From: Lentibacter sp. XHP0401
Lineage (GTDB): Bacteria; Pseudomonadota; Alphaproteobacteria; Rhodobacterales; Rhodobacteraceae
Length of the DNA stretch: 64,000 nt
Assembly (NCBI RefSeq): GCF_025751535.1
Contig: NZ_JAOWLC010000007.1
Span: 62,001 to 126,000, forward strand
Direction of reading: 5' to 3'
Shown piece after piece: positions 51,631 through 61,322 of this stretch. Position 1 is the first letter of the stretch. Every line of letters starts with the position of its first letter. The position numbers were made by a program, and so were the translations under genes. The notes below the pieces were generated by a model, which was not told the origin of the DNA, made no database searches, and saw nothing but the letters and a program-made list of their open reading frames with translations.

Positions 51631-51666
51631 AAAATCCGACCAATGCGAGACTGGTCGGGAGATTTT
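51631..51666 (+). terminator. Intrinsic terminator of sulP
   Basis: CCGACCA (51636-51642 region) pairs with TGGTCGG (51652-51658) over a nine-base loop. Outer AAAATC and GATTTT strengthen the stem and supply the T-run at 51663-51667. Confidence 0.65.
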
Positions 51667-51697
51667 TAACAAGAAAACATTTGTGAGCAGACATGAA

Positions 51698-51724
51698 AAA
51701 GGCCCGCGCAAATGGCGGGCCTTT
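51698..51724 (-). terminator. Intrinsic terminator of serA
   Basis: AAAGGCCCGC (51698-51707) and GCGGGCCTTT (51715-51724) form a ten-base stem. On the minus strand it ends in CCTTTTTC, 17 bases after the serA stop. Confidence 0.8.
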
Positions 51725-51740
51725 CGGAGATTATACGCGC

Positions 51741-53336
51741 TTAGACAACATCGAATTCAAGCGGCTTGACCTGTTTGAACATGCCTGTGTCTTTGAGCTT
51801 TTGCAAAACGGCAGGGTCTGGTTGACCGTCGAGGTAGAGCAACGCGATGGCTTCGCCACCTGCGGCGGAGCGGCCCAAAGTAAAGTTGGCAATGTTGACC
51901 GCACTTTCACCCAAGGTCAGGCCCAATGTGCCGATGATCCCCGGAACGTCATCATTTGTGGTGTAAAGCATGTGCTGGCCAACTTCTGCGTCAATGTTGA
52001 TGCCTTTGATCTGGATAAAGCGTGGCTTGCCATCGGAGAAGACTGTGCCGCCGATGGACCGCTCGCGCTTATCGGTGACCACGGTGACTTTAACGTAGCC
52101 CTCAAAAGCGCCCGATTTGTCCTGACTGGTCGTCGAGATTTTCACGCCACGGTCTTTGGCGATGACGGGGGCAGACACCATATTCACATCAGGCGTTACT
52201 GTTTTCATGATACCGGCCACAACAGCGCAGTTGAGCGCTTCGAGGTTCATCGCCGACGCTGCACCATCGTAGAGGATATTGATCGCTTTGATCGGTTCGT
52301 CGGTGAGCTGGCCGATGAAATTGCCCAAATGGCCTGCGAGAGAAATCCACGGGCCCATGACCTTGGCCTCTTCGGCTGTCACGCTTGGCATGTTGAGCGC
52401 GTTTTCAACCGCGCCTGTCAGCAGGTAGTTTGACATTTGCTCGGCCACTTGCAGCGCCACGTTTTCCTGCGCTTCGGTTGTGGCCGCGCCAAGGTGAGGC
52501 GTGCAGACCACGTTGGGCAGGCCAAACAGCGGGTTTTCTGTTGCCGGCTCCTGGGAAAACACATCAAAGGCTGCCCCTGCGACATGGCCTGATTTGAGTG
52601 CATCCGCGAGAGCCTCCTCATCAACCAAACCACCACGGGCACAGTTGATAATACGCACGCCTTTCTTGGTTTTGGCAAGGTTTTCACGGCTCAGGATATT
52701 CTTTGTCTGCTCGGTGAACGGCACATGAAGCGTGATGAAATCGGCGCGCTCCAGAAGCTCGTCGAGCTCGACTTTTTCAATCTGCATTTTCTCTGCCTTG
52801 GCAACGGAGAGGAAGGGGTCATAAGCGACGACCTTCATTTTGAGGCCACGCGCACGGTCGCAGACGATACCGCCGATGTTGCCTGCGCCGATGACGCCGA
52901 GGGTTTTGTTTGTCAGCTCGACCCCCATGAACTTCGACTTCTCCCATTTGCCTGCATGGGTTGAAGCGGAGGCTTCAGGGATCTGGCGCGCCACGGCAAA
53001 CATCATCGCAATCGCGTGTTCTGCTGTTGTAATCATGTTGCCGAACGGTGTGTTCATGACGATCACACCTTTTTTGGAGGCGGCGTCCTTGTCGATGTTG
53101 TCGGTGCCGATGCCAGCGCGGGCGATGACTTTAAGCTTGTCTGCATTAGCGAGAATGGCAGGCGTCACTTTTGTGGCAGAACGGATGGCGAGGCCGTCAT
53201 ATTCGCCGATCACAGCGGCGAGGGCGTCTTTGTCTTTGCCAAGCTCCGGGCGGAAATCCACCTCGATGCCACGGTCGCGGAAAATCTGAACAGCGGTTTC
53301 GCTGAGTTTGTCGGAAACGAGAACTTTGGGAGCCAT
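51741..53336 (-). CDS. serA: D-3-phosphoglycerate dehydrogenase
   Basis: The protein has 531 residues from ATG 53336, placed nine bases after GAAGGATG. The NAD domain has GVIGAGNIGGIVCDRARGLKM (start GVIGAGNIGG), and the catalytic Arg/Glu/His motifs follow (ARAGIGTDNID, CARGGLVDEEAL, TPHLGAATTEAQ). The ASB intervening domain and a C-terminal ACT domain (DDVPGIIGTLGLTLGE) make it the long type I enzyme. It oxidises 3-phosphoglycerate, the first step of serine synthesis, and serine usually inhibits through the ACT domain. It lies downstream of serC, 69 bases apart. Confidence 0.98.
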   Translation of the reverse strand: MAPKVLVSDKLSETAVQIFRDRGIEVDFRPELGKDKDALAAVIGEYDGLAIRSATKVTPAILANADKLKVIARAGIGTDNIDKDAASKKGVIVMNTPFGNMITTAEHAIAMMFAVARQIPEASASTHAGKWEKSKFMGVELTNKTLGVIGAGNIGGIVCDRARGLKMKVVAYDPFLSVAKAEKMQIEKVELDELLERADFITLHVPFTEQTKNILSRENLAKTKKGVRIINCARGGLVDEEALADALKSGHVAGAAFDVFSQEPATENPLFGLPNVVCTPHLGAATTEAQENVALQVAEQMSNYLLTGAVENALNMPSVTAEEAKVMGPWISLAGHLGNFIGQLTDEPIKAINILYDGAASAMNLEALNCAVVAGIMKTVTPDVNMVSAPVIAKDRGVKISTTSQDKSGAFEGYVKVTVVTDKRERSIGGTVFSDGKPRFIQIKGINIDAEVGQHMLYTTNDDVPGIIGTLGLTLGESAVNIANFTLGRSAAGGEAIALLYLDGQPDPAVLQKLKDTGMFKQVKPLEFDVV

Positions 53337-53405
53337 TTTGAGCATCCTTCAATATGAAAATGTCGGGGGAAGAAGGTGCGCACCAAATGCGCACCCTGCG
53401 AAATT

Positions 53406-54548
53406 TTACGCGTTGATTTCGGCTTCAAAGGCCCAAGCAAGCCAAGGCAGAAGCGCCTCGATATCAGTTGTTTCAACCGTGCCACCGCACCATATCCGCA
53501 GGCCAGCGGGCGCATCGCGGTAAGCGCCTATGTCATAGGCGACATTCTCGGCCTCAAGGCGCTTGGCCACGGCTTTGGCGAAGGCTGCGCCATCGGTGAT
53601 CCGCGCATCGGTGAATTTGAGGCAAACCGATGTGTTTGACCGCGTGGCCGGATCTGTGGCGAGATTGTCGATCCAAGGCTGCGCTTCGCAGAAATCAAAG
53701 ATCGCCTGTGCGTTGGCGTCGGCCCGCGCGATCAGGCCCTTCAGACCGCCTTCCGAGCGTGCCCATGCAAGCGCGTGAAGATAGTCTTCAACCGCGAGCA
53801 TCGAGGGCGTGTTGATGGTTTCGCCACGGAAGATACCGTCAATCAGCTTGCCGCCTTTGGTGAGACGGAAGATTTTGGGCATTGGCCAAGCAGGCGTGTA
53901 GCTTTCCAGCCGCTCGACAGCACGGGGGCTGAGAATGAGCATACCGTGGGCCGCTTCACCGCCGAGCACCTTCTGCCAGGAGAAGGTTGTAACATCGAGC
54001 TTGTCCCAAGGCAGGTCCATCGCGAAGGCAGCGGAAGTTGCGTCACAGATCGTGAGACCTGCGCGTGTGGCCGGGATGGCATCGCCGTCAGGCATACGCA
54101 CGCCCGAAGTTGTGCCGTTCCATGTGAAGACAACATCGGTGTCATAATCAAGCGCGGCCATATCGACGATTTCGCCGTAATCGGCTGTTTTGACGGTGGC
54201 ATCGAGCTTGAGCTGCTTCACAACGTCAGTAACCCAGCCTGCGCCGAAGCTTTCCCAGGCAACCATAGTTGCGGGGCGTGCGCCCAGAAGGCTCCACATA
54301 GCCATTTCCACAGCGCCCGTATCGGAGGCGGGAACAATACCAATGTGATAATCAGCCGGCACGCCAAGAAGCTCGCGTGTCTCCTCAATAGCAGCTTTCA
54401 GCTTGTCTTTGCCGACAGCGGCGCGGTGCGAGCGGCCAAGCGGCGCGCTTTCGAGCTGTTGCAAAGTGAATGAGGGATATTTGGCACAAGGGCCAGAAGA
54501 AAAGCGCGGGTTGGCCGGGCGCGCTGCCGGTTTTGAAATATCAGTCAT
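53406..54548 (-). CDS. serC: Phosphoserine aminotransferase, alphaproteobacterial type
   Basis: The 380-residue PLP enzyme converts 3-phosphohydroxypyruvate to phosphoserine. It starts with a short extension before [13 protein letters not shown], with [13 protein letters not shown] close by. Further marks are [30 protein letters not shown] and the lysine in [15 protein letters not shown]. This sequence type is distinct from E. coli SerC and common in alphaproteobacteria. The operon order serC-serA matches the pathway, and a hairpin leader of serC-motif type precedes it. SerB lies 1.9 kb away on the other strand. Confidence 0.97.
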   Translation of the reverse strand: MTDISKPAARPANPRFSSGPCAKYPSFTLQQLESAPLGRSHRAAVGKDKLKAAIEETRELLGVPADYHIGIVPASDTGAVEMAMWSLLGARPATMVAWESFGAGWVTDVVKQLKLDATVKTADYGEIVDMAALDYDTDVVFTWNGTTSGVRMPDGDAIPATRAGLTICDATSAAFAMDLPWDKLDVTTFSWQKVLGGEAAHGMLILSPRAVERLESYTPAWPMPKIFRLTKGGKLIDGIFRGETINTPSMLAVEDYLHALAWARSEGGLKGLIARADANAQAIFDFCEAQPWIDNLATDPATRSNTSVCLKFTDARITDGAAFAKAVAKRLEAENVAYDIGAYRDAPAGLRIWCGGTVETTDIEALLPWLAWAFEAEINA

Positions 54549-54600
54549 GATACCCTTCCAGATATGAGCCCCTCGTTAGGGAGGGGTGTCCTGAAGACGC
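54549..54600 (-). ncRNA. Candidate serC leader RNA motif
   Basis: Just before the serC start, the minus-strand leader contains the hairpin CCCCTC-CCTAAC-GAGGGG (54586-54569), followed by GGAAGGGTATC and ATG. A serC RNA motif of this position is described in alphaproteobacteria. The match is by location and hairpin only. The rest of the gap to 54913 holds no recognisable gene; a run of nine T at about 54728-54736 is the only feature. Confidence 0.4.
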
Positions 54601-54913
54601 AGCTAAAGCCAACCGCCCCCTTTCGCAAGCGCAGAAATGACGCTATCACGCCGCTTGAAGCCCAAAATGCGACATGAACGACTACGATCGGAAACTTCAG
54701 ACACCTTGCGGGACCACAGCCTGCACTGCTTTTTTTTTGCGACGTGCTGACCCTCTGGTGCATTCGACTTTATCGCCACAAACTGACCCAAACCGGAAAA
54801 CCGGACCTTTGCGCATCGCCTGCGACTGCCAGAGGGGCTGAGATAAAATAAATGACAGGAAGCGCTCTATAAGGCACTTTCAATCCACAGCCTTACAAAT
54901 CAGGGAAATACTT

Positions 54914-55756
54914 ATGTTAAAGAGCCTTGTTCGACCTGTTCTATGGGCTTTGGTATTTGCAATATACTCCGCGCATCCTAGTGCCGCAGAGGAATGCGAG
55001 CCACGTGATTTTTTGGAAATGCCCCTTAACTCTGCTTCGGAAAACTTGCAGTTGAATGCGGTGCTGATGGCATATCCTCAACTCTCGTATGATGCATCCA
55101 GCAACGAGCTTGTCTCCCTCACAGAAAGCCGGCGACTATTCTTGACTGAAGCGACCGATGCTTCGCCTGAAAAAATGTTGATATCAGCATCATTCGCTGA
55201 CCAGTTTCTTTATGTTTACCCCTTGGACTACGACCTTTCCTCCCGCTTGGAACCTTGGTTCGATCCGGGACGCCTTCGCAATAGTGAGTTCATGGAATTC
55301 TTATACTTTTCAGATGAAGCGAGTGCGCGAGCATCCCTGAAAAGGGTCATACATGACAGCTCGGGTACCCAGTTTAGAGTGACAGCTAAGCAAGGTGTAT
55401 CATGTCAACTCGCCGCTGTTTTTGAACGTATCGGAAGCCGTCACCCTGATGTTTTCAAGAGTGTTGGTGGCAGCTTCAACTGGCGAAACATCAGCGGGAC
55501 CGACAGATTAAGTGTGCACTCATACGGTGCTGCAATTGATCTCAATACAGAGCTAGGGGGGTATTGGGTATGGTCAGGGTCCAAAGCGGGGTCTGTCGGT
55601 AACTATCACTCACGTATACCTCGCGAGGTTGTCGCCGAGTTTGAGCGCTATGGGTTCATATGGGGCGGGAAGTGGCACTACTATGACGGAATGCATTTCG
55701 AATACCGGCCAGAGCTTGTTTTATACTCTCGCTTAATGCAGTCCGCGAAAAACTGA
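54914..55756 (+). CDS. Exported M15 family D-alanyl-D-alanine carboxypeptidase-like protein
   Basis: The 280-residue protein has a signal peptide (about residues 1-25, SLVRPVLWALVFAIYSAHPS, ending SAAEE). The C-terminal domain has the M15 zinc motif SVHSYGAAIDLN (HxxGxAxD) and WHYYDGMHFEYRPE, giving the third His. The zinc site is complete, so DD- or LD-type peptidase activity on peptidoglycan stems is likely. The base composition is AT-richer than the neighbouring ser genes, and it is one of two genes that separate serC from serB. The N-terminal half has no recognised domain. Confidence 0.8.
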   Translation: MLKSLVRPVLWALVFAIYSAHPSAAEECEPRDFLEMPLNSASENLQLNAVLMAYPQLSYDASSNELVSLTESRRLFLTEATDASPEKMLISASFADQFLYVYPLDYDLSSRLEPWFDPGRLRNSEFMEFLYFSDEASARASLKRVIHDSSGTQFRVTAKQGVSCQLAAVFERIGSRHPDVFKSVGGSFNWRNISGTDRLSVHSYGAAIDLNTELGGYWVWSGSKAGSVGNYHSRIPREVVAEFERYGFIWGGKWHYYDGMHFEYRPELVLYSRLMQSAKN

Positions 55757-55779
55757 GACACAACTATTGGCGGGGCGCC

Positions 55780-56166
55780 TTAGCGAACAACTGTAACCCG
55801 AACGTAATCGCCCCGACTGCCGCGACCGTAAATTCTGACAAACACTGTAGCACCGCCACGCACCAGGTTTCTGGCGGCTTGCGGGTCAATCGAACCGTTC
55901 ATCACCATACGCTCCATGATACCTCTGTTCTCAATGCTCCCAAAAAAAGAATCCCACTCATCACCACGCTGAGAAATTCCGTATCGGTGATAGTTGGCTC
56001 GATCCTGACGAAGCACCTGCCATGGTTCCGTCAATCGGTCTCCTTTAGAATTATAAAGATCATCTTGACCGATGTAAGCAACATAGGAGCCTACTATTTC
56101 CTGTGCAAATGCAGCACTTCCAAAAAACAGAGCCGCGACGAGTGGCAGGGCCTTTAAAATGCTCAT
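55780..56166 (-). CDS. Small exported protein of unknown function
   Basis: The 128-residue protein has a clear signal peptide, MSILKALPLVAALFFGSAAF, followed by AQEIVGSYVAYIGQDD. The mature region contains EPWQVLRQDRANYHRYG and DPQAARNLVRGGATVFV, and ends YVRVTVVR. I do not recognise the family. It converges on the M15 gene with a 23-base gap and shares its AT-richer composition. It is probably periplasmic. Confidence 0.65.
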   Translation of the reverse strand: MSILKALPLVAALFFGSAAFAQEIVGSYVAYIGQDDLYNSKGDRLTEPWQVLRQDRANYHRYGISQRGDEWDSFFGSIENRGIMERMVMNGSIDPQAARNLVRGGATVFVRIYGRGSRGDYVRVTVVR

Positions 56167-56429
56167 GAGTATCTCTTCATCTCTCTAAAAAAATTTTGGG
56201 TGATTAGCCTAAGGGCCAGAGAGGCCAAAACTATTTACCGCATATTAGTAGAGTAAAAGCGTTAACCTATGTCAAGCACAGTGCGTGTTGTTGCTTTTGA
56301 GCCCCTCGCAACTGGCGTTCGGGCACTCATATGGCCATATGGCGCAATCCGGGCAACGGGGGCTCTGGTTTTCCCGCGCGTGAAACGGATATAGAGGCAT
56401 AACCACGCTCAAATGCAGGAAGACCACCC

Positions 56430-57299
56430 ATGTTTACCGCGACACTCATTGCAAAAGCCGGCCAGCTTGAAACCCCTCTCGTGCAAAGCCTGCAAGCCGC
56501 TTGGGGCGGAGGCGATGCGCGATGGCTGGCGCAGGGAGAAGCCGCCGAGTTCGAGATCGAGCAACGGCCAGCCAACCAGTGGGATGTCTGGGCCGATGTG
56601 CAGAAGCTGGGCGTTGACCTTGTGGTGCAGCACACTGAGGGGCGACGGAAAAAGATGCTGCTGGCCGATATGGACAGCACGATGATTGAGCAAGAGTGCA
56701 TCGACGAACTGGCCGAAGAGGCGGGCGTCGGCGCCTATGTCAAAGACATCACCGCCAAAGCGATGAATGGCGAGCTCGACTTTGAGGGAGCACTGACAGA
56801 GCGTGTGGCACTGCTTGAGGGGCTGGACGAGGCCGTGATAGCCAAGGTGCTGGCCGAGCGGATCAGCCTGATGGCGGGTGGCCCTGCGCTTCTGGGAACC
56901 ATGAAGGCAAACGGCGCTTATGCGGCGCTGGTTTCGGGCGGGTTTACGGCGTTTACCGCTGCGATTGCGGGCAAGCTCGGCTTTGACGAAAACCGCGCCA
57001 ACACGCTTCTGGCCGAGGGCGGCAAGCTATCGGGCAAGGTGGCGCTGCCAATCCTTGGCCGTGAAGCCAAGGTGCAAGCGCTGGAAGAAATCACCGCGCG
57101 CCTCGGCATCAGCGAGCAGGATGTGCTGGCTGTTGGCGACGGGGCGAACGATCTTGGTATGCTCAAACGTGCGGGCAGCGGTGTGGCACTTCATGCCAAG
57201 CCAAGTGTGGCCGCAGAGTGCGATATCCGCATCAATCATGGCGACCTGACGGCGCTTCTGTTCGTGCAAGGCTACGGAAAAGAAGAGTTCAGCAAATAA
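56430..57299 (+). CDS. serB: Phosphoserine phosphatase
   Basis: The 289-residue HAD enzyme releases serine from phosphoserine. LADMDSTMIEQECIDELAEEAG is split here as LADMDSTM and EQECIDELA. VSGGFTAF supplies the second motif, and GDGANDLGMLK is the metal-binding third motif. A degenerate ACT-like N-terminal region of about 75 residues precedes the core. It completes the serA-serC-serB set in this locus. The reading frame starts at ATG 56430 with GGAAGACCACCC upstream, a weak site. A strong terminator follows. Confidence 0.97.
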   Translation: MFTATLIAKAGQLETPLVQSLQAAWGGGDARWLAQGEAAEFEIEQRPANQWDVWADVQKLGVDLVVQHTEGRRKKMLLADMDSTMIEQECIDELAEEAGVGAYVKDITAKAMNGELDFEGALTERVALLEGLDEAVIAKVLAERISLMAGGPALLGTMKANGAYAALVSGGFTAFTAAIAGKLGFDENRANTLLAEGGKLSGKVALPILGREAKVQALEEITARLGISEQDVLAVGDGANDLGMLKRAGSGVALHAKPSVAAECDIRINHGDLTALLFVQGYGKEEFSK

Positions 57300-57300
57300 A

Positions 57301-57329
57301 AAGGGGGGCAGCGCGAAGCTGCCCCCCTT
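57301..57329. terminator. Bidirectional terminator between serB and the peptide-binding protein
   Basis: AAGGGGGGCAGC (57301-57312) pairs perfectly with GCTGCCCCCCTT (57318-57329) around a five-base loop. Flanking A and T runs make it suitable for both convergent genes. Confidence 0.85.
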
Positions 57330-57353
57330 TCGATTTGTCGAGCCGCTTTGGCT

Positions 57354-59015
57354 TCAGGCTTTCCACGCCAGCTGCGAGGGTTCTATCTCGAACGCGATGT
57401 GGTGCGCGCCACCGAGAAGGTCGTCTTTGGTGTGGTTGTAAAGCGAGCGCCAGTAAGGCTGGATCGTGACAGCGTCGTCCTGCAGGATCTTTTCGCCTTG
57501 CTCCATCAGCGCCTTGCGCTTCTCGACATCCGGTGTGGCAAGCGCCTTGTCCAGAAGCTCGTCAAACTCGGCACTCGAATAGCCAAACTCGTTCCATGCC
57601 TCGCCTGAGCGATAGGCAAGCGCCCAAATCTGGACGCCAAGCGGCCTTGGGTTCCAGTTTGTCGAGCTGAACGGATACTTTGTCCAGTCATTCCAGAACG
57701 TCGAGCCGGGCAGAACCGTGCGCTTCACATTGAAGCCCGCGTCGCGCAGTTGCGCTGCGACAGCATCGGTTGTGTTTTTGCGCCATGCGTCATCAATCGA
57801 GAGAATTTCCATCTCGAAATCGCCCATGCCTGCTTCATCCAGAAGCGCTTTGGCGCCGGCCGGATCAAACTTTGGCATACCGATATCAACATATTCGGGG
57901 TGCGCCGGCGCAACATGGTGGTTCGCCGCCACAACACCGCGGTTTTCATAGCCAAGCTCAAGCAGCACGTTGTTGTCGATTGCCATAGCAATCGCCTGAC
58001 GCACTTTTTTGTCGGCGTAGGGCTTTTTGCCGTCAACCTCAGCAAGCTGGTTGGGTCGGATAACGATTGTCGCCGAGGTGACAACCTCGTGCTGGGTCCA
58101 ACCATCCATCGTGCCGAGAATGTCGATAAAGTCACCATCAACCGAGTAGTGCATATCAACTTCATCAGCTTCCGAAGCAGCAACCCATGCTGACGGGTCT
58201 GTGCCGTAGTCGATATATTCAACCCGATCGACCCATGCACCGTTGCCTTTGTTCCACCAGTGCTCATCATTTTTAACCAACACGCCTTTAACACCCACTT
58301 CGAGGCTTTCCGGCAGATAAGGGCCTGTGCCGACAGGATTGCTCAGGATCGTATCCGCTGTGAACGAGCTGTGAACGATCGCGGCAGGGTAATCGGCCAT
58401 GCCAGCAACAATCGAAATGTCGGGCGACGGCAGATTGAGCTTCACAGTGTGGCTGTCGACAACCTCGATTGCGCCTTCAAGCGCCTTGCCTGTTTCTTCG
58501 TCAATAAGCACAGCCATACGGCCAGCCATCGAATTGCCCTCAACATCTTTTTCACACCAGCCCGCAATATTGCGCGCAACATCTTCAGCGGTGAAATCGT
58601 CACCATTGTTCCACTTCACATCTTTGCGCACGTGGAGCGTATAGGTTTTCGCATCATCGCTGACATCCCAGCTTTCGAGCAGAACGGGCGTGAACGAACC
58701 ATCGTTGTTCCATTTGACAAGATATTCAAGCCAACCGCGTGTGAAGTTGGCAATCTGTGACCAGTCATATGCGCGTGGGTCTTTGAGCGCGCGCACTTCG
58801 GTTTGGATACGAACAGTGCCACCTTCCTTCATCGCAGCTTGCGCCTGCGCAGGTGCGGCCATGCCGAGCATTCCATAGGCTGTCGCCGCAGTTGCACCAA
58901 AGGTGCTGGCCATGGCGATAAACTCGCGGCGGCTGACATCATCGGTTCCGACTTTGCCGATCTGATCTGTAATCACCTTGGACATCGGCTTGCCGGTGCG
59001 TGTGAAAAATTCCAT
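57354..59015 (-). CDS. Tat-exported peptide/dipeptide ABC transporter substrate-binding protein
   Basis: The protein has 553 residues from ATG 59015 behind AGGGAGA. A Tat signal, [19 protein letters not shown], lies near residue 28 and ends at AQA. The mature SBP_bac_5 family domain has [34 protein letters not shown] and GTGPYLPE, with [13 protein letters not shown]-like text reading [14 protein letters not shown]. It captures peptides or similar ligands for a Dpp/Opp-type transporter. No permease or ATPase gene is beside it and a terminator follows, so it must pair with a system elsewhere. The ligand is unknown. Confidence 0.92.
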   Translation of the reverse strand: MEFFTRTGKPMSKVITDQIGKVGTDDVSRREFIAMASTFGATAATAYGMLGMAAPAQAQAAMKEGGTVRIQTEVRALKDPRAYDWSQIANFTRGWLEYLVKWNNDGSFTPVLLESWDVSDDAKTYTLHVRKDVKWNNGDDFTAEDVARNIAGWCEKDVEGNSMAGRMAVLIDEETGKALEGAIEVVDSHTVKLNLPSPDISIVAGMADYPAAIVHSSFTADTILSNPVGTGPYLPESLEVGVKGVLVKNDEHWWNKGNGAWVDRVEYIDYGTDPSAWVAASEADEVDMHYSVDGDFIDILGTMDGWTQHEVVTSATIVIRPNQLAEVDGKKPYADKKVRQAIAMAIDNNVLLELGYENRGVVAANHHVAPAHPEYVDIGMPKFDPAGAKALLDEAGMGDFEMEILSIDDAWRKNTTDAVAAQLRDAGFNVKRTVLPGSTFWNDWTKYPFSSTNWNPRPLGVQIWALAYRSGEAWNEFGYSSAEFDELLDKALATPDVEKRKALMEQGEKILQDDAVTIQPYWRSLYNHTKDDLLGGAHHIAFEIEPSQLAWKA

Positions 59016-59263
59016 GATTTTCTCCCTGTGAGAGCGTATTCGCTCTTCGTTACATATGAGCCGCCACAAGGGATTTACCTTTAAGTACCCAAGGCGATCA
59101 CGCGTAGCCTAAGGAGCGAATCACGAGTGGGCAACCCTCGCACCCCCACAAATGCCTGTGAACACAAAGCTATCAGGCTGCATTTGCAGGGAAATACGCT
59201 TGCTCCCTTGACCTTTGCAGACTGAAACCTGACATGAGGGAAAGCACCGAAAAAGGATGGAAC

Positions 59264-59836
59264 ATGCCCCGAACCAATGCCGCAGCGCTCGAATTCCTGA
59301 AAACCCGCCGCTCGCGGCCAGCCAAAACACTTGCAGCCCCCGCGCCCGTGCGTGAGGAGCTTGAGGCGTTGCTGACCATTGCCGCGCGCACACCTGACCA
59401 CGGCAAGCTCGAGCCCTGGCGCTTTGTCGTTATTCAGGGCGAGTCCATGGAGAAGCTCGCGAATGCGGCACAAGCCACAGCCGAGAAGCTTGGTTATGAT
59501 ACAGAGCAAACCGCCAAGGCACGCAGCCAGTTTGACCAAGGCATCTGCGCCGTTGCCGTTATCGAAAGCCCCGTGATTTCCGAAAAGATCCCCGCGATCG
59601 AGCAGACATATTCGGCGGGCGCCGTCTGTCTTGCGCTGCTCAACGCAGCGCTGGCTTCGGGCTGGGGGGCGAACTGGCTTTCAGGCGCTATCAGCCACGA
59701 GCGCGGATTTGTTGAAGGCACTCTGGGCCTCACACCGCACGAGCGGATTGCCGGCCTCATCCATATCGGAACCGAGACAAACACACCGCCCGAGCGCCCG
59801 CGCCCCGATGTGAAAGCCAAAACAACATGGCTCTAG
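59264..59836 (+). CDS. Nitroreductase family protein (YdjA-type)
   Basis: The protein has 190 residues from ATG 59264 behind AAAAGGATGG. FLKTRRSRPAKTLAAPAP supplies FMN-binding arginines, and AARTPDHGKLEPWRFVV is typical of the short YdjA group. A C-terminal GLIHIGTETNTPPERPRP closes the FMN site. These are FMN flavoenzymes using NAD(P)H, with substrates usually unknown. It overlaps the following EI24 gene by ten bases and so is likely co-translated with it. Confidence 0.88.
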   Translation: MPRTNAAALEFLKTRRSRPAKTLAAPAPVREELEALLTIAARTPDHGKLEPWRFVVIQGESMEKLANAAQATAEKLGYDTEQTAKARSQFDQGICAVAVIESPVISEKIPAIEQTYSAGAVCLALLNAALASGWGANWLSGAISHERGFVEGTLGLTPHERIAGLIHIGTETNTPPERPRPDVKAKTTWL

Positions 59837-60543
59837 CTCTAATTCTCCAGTCATTTGCCCGCGCGCTCGGGCAAGTCGGCGACAAACGCTTCTTGCGTGT
59901 GCTGCTCATCGGCGTTGCGTTGACGCTGGCGCTTTTGGTTGGGGCCTATGCAGGGCTTCTCTGGCTTGTGGAGGTTTTCATCGGGCCCGAAGCCTACCTC
60001 CCTGTGCTCGGTGAAGTGCGCTGGCTCAATGACCTGCTGTCAGGGGCGTCGCTGTTGTTTATGCTGGTGCTTTCGATCTTTCTCATGGTCCCCGTGGCCT
60101 CGGCCATCACCTCGATGTTTCTCGACGATGTGGCCCAGGCTGTGGAAGCGAAACACTATGCGCAACTGCCCCCCGCCAAGCCTGTCAGCTTTGCCGACGG
60201 GTTGCGCGACACCATTAACTTTTTGGGTGTGCTGATCGGGGCCAACATGCTGGCGCTTGTTTTGTATCTGTTTTTCGCCCCTTTCGCGCTGCTGATTTTC
60301 TGGGCGCTCAACGGTTTTCTACTGGGGCGGGAGTATTTCACCCTTGCCGCCTCGCGCCGCTTGGGCCGCGCCGAGGCCCAGAAATTGCGCAGCCGCAACT
60401 GGGGCACAATATGGCTCGCAGGCGTGCTCATGGCAGCGCCGTTGAGCCTTCCCTTGGTGAACCTGTTTGTCCCGATTTTAGGCGCGGCGACCTTTACTCA
60501 TCTGTTCCATGGGATTGTGTCGCGTCAGGGCCCATCCGGTTGA
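59827..60543 (+). CDS. EI24 domain membrane protein (CysZ-like)
   Basis: The 238-residue protein has four or more hydrophobic segments. EI24-family marks are FLMVPVASAITSMFLDDVAQAVEAKHY (split as FLMVPVASAIT and MFLDDVAQAVE), FWALNGFLLGREYFTLAASRR and LPLVNLFVPILGAATFTHLF. The family includes CysZ, a sulfate permease accessory of other bacteria, but this protein is of the shorter alphaproteobacterial type. The gene overlaps the end of the DUF1467 gene by 50 bases on the opposite strand. Function is not established. Confidence 0.85.
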   Translation: MALALILQSFARALGQVGDKRFLRVLLIGVALTLALLVGAYAGLLWLVEVFIGPEAYLPVLGEVRWLNDLLSGASLLFMLVLSIFLMVPVASAITSMFLDDVAQAVEAKHYAQLPPAKPVSFADGLRDTINFLGVLIGANMLALVLYLFFAPFALLIFWALNGFLLGREYFTLAASRRLGRAEAQKLRSRNWGTIWLAGVLMAAPLSLPLVNLFVPILGAATFTHLFHGIVSRQGPSG

Positions 60544-60793
60544 ACATGTCAATGTCACGCATCGTAATGACACCGGACGTAACAATGTAAAAACAAATCA
60601 GCCAGAGAACCGCCGCAATAGCTGTAGTGATCATGGCCTTCTTTTTCAGCCCGTGCTCATGCGGCGCGCCTGCTTGAGTGCCGGGGACAATCTCGCCGAC
60701 ATCCCCCTGTGTCTTGATGCGAAAGGGAATGACGGTGAGAAATGTGACAAACCACAAAACCGCAAAAAGCACGATGGCCGAAGTGATACCCAT
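60494..60793 (-). CDS. DUF1467 family membrane protein
   Basis: The 99-residue protein has two helices (residues 4-22, TSAIVLFAVLWFVTFLTV; and 54-74, ITTAIAAVLWLICFYIV). IPFRIKTQGDVGEIVPGTQAGAPH between them is typical of DUF1467. It is usual in Rhodobacterales next to methylmalonyl-CoA epimerase, as here. It is probably an inner-membrane protein of unknown role, 30 bases downstream of mce and likely in its operon. Confidence 0.9.
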   Translation of the reverse strand: MGITSAIVLFAVLWFVTFLTVIPFRIKTQGDVGEIVPGTQAGAPHEHGLKKKAMITTAIAAVLWLICFYIVTSGVITMRDIDMFNRMGPDATQSHGTDE

Positions 60794-60823
60794 TTGAGTC
60801 CGTCCTTATAAAAGAGCGCTTGG

Positions 60824-61228
60824 TTAAACTTGCTCAAGTTCGACAAGACACCCGTTGAAATCTTTCGGGTGCAGGAAAAGCACAGGCTTGCCATGCGCAC
60901 CGATCTTCGGTTCACCCGTGCCAAGCACCCGCGCGCCGGTTGATTTCAGATGGTCACGCGCAGCGATGATATCATCGACCTCATAGCAAATATGGTGAAT
61001 GCCACCTGAGGGATTCTTCTCCAGAAAGCCGTTAATCGGGCTGTTCTCACCCAAGGGATAGAGCAGTTCGATCTTGGTATTCGGCAGCTCGATGAACACG
61101 ACTGTCACACCATGGTCAGGCTCGTCTTGCGGCGCGCCGACTTTTGCGCCCAGCGCGTTGGCGTATTGCGCGGAAGCGGCCTCAAGGTCGGGCACGGCAA
61201 TGGCAACATGGTTGAGACGTCCGATCAT
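60824..61228 (-). CDS. mce: Methylmalonyl-CoA epimerase
   Basis: The protein has 134 residues from ATG 61228, preceded by AAGGAGAG. It is a glyoxalase/VOC-fold protein. RLNHVAIAVPDLEAASAQYA starts the first metal-binding strand (His). GIHHICYEVDDI supplies the next His, VLFLHPKDFNGCLVELEQV supplies the Glu, and DEPDHGVTVVFIELPNTKIELL lies between. It interconverts R and S methylmalonyl-CoA in propionate metabolism, feeding the mutase guarded by MeaB. Length and motifs are exactly those of the family. Confidence 0.96.
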   Translation of the reverse strand: MIGRLNHVAIAVPDLEAASAQYANALGAKVGAPQDEPDHGVTVVFIELPNTKIELLYPLGENSPINGFLEKNPSGGIHHICYEVDDIIAARDHLKSTGARVLGTGEPKIGAHGKPVLFLHPKDFNGCLVELEQV

Positions 61229-61322
61229 TTTGCTCTCCTTGGCTTGATTCCGGCACTTATCACCCGCCGCACGTGCCACTGCAAGGTGCGCAACGTCGCA
61301 ACCGCAAATGAGACACGTTTGG

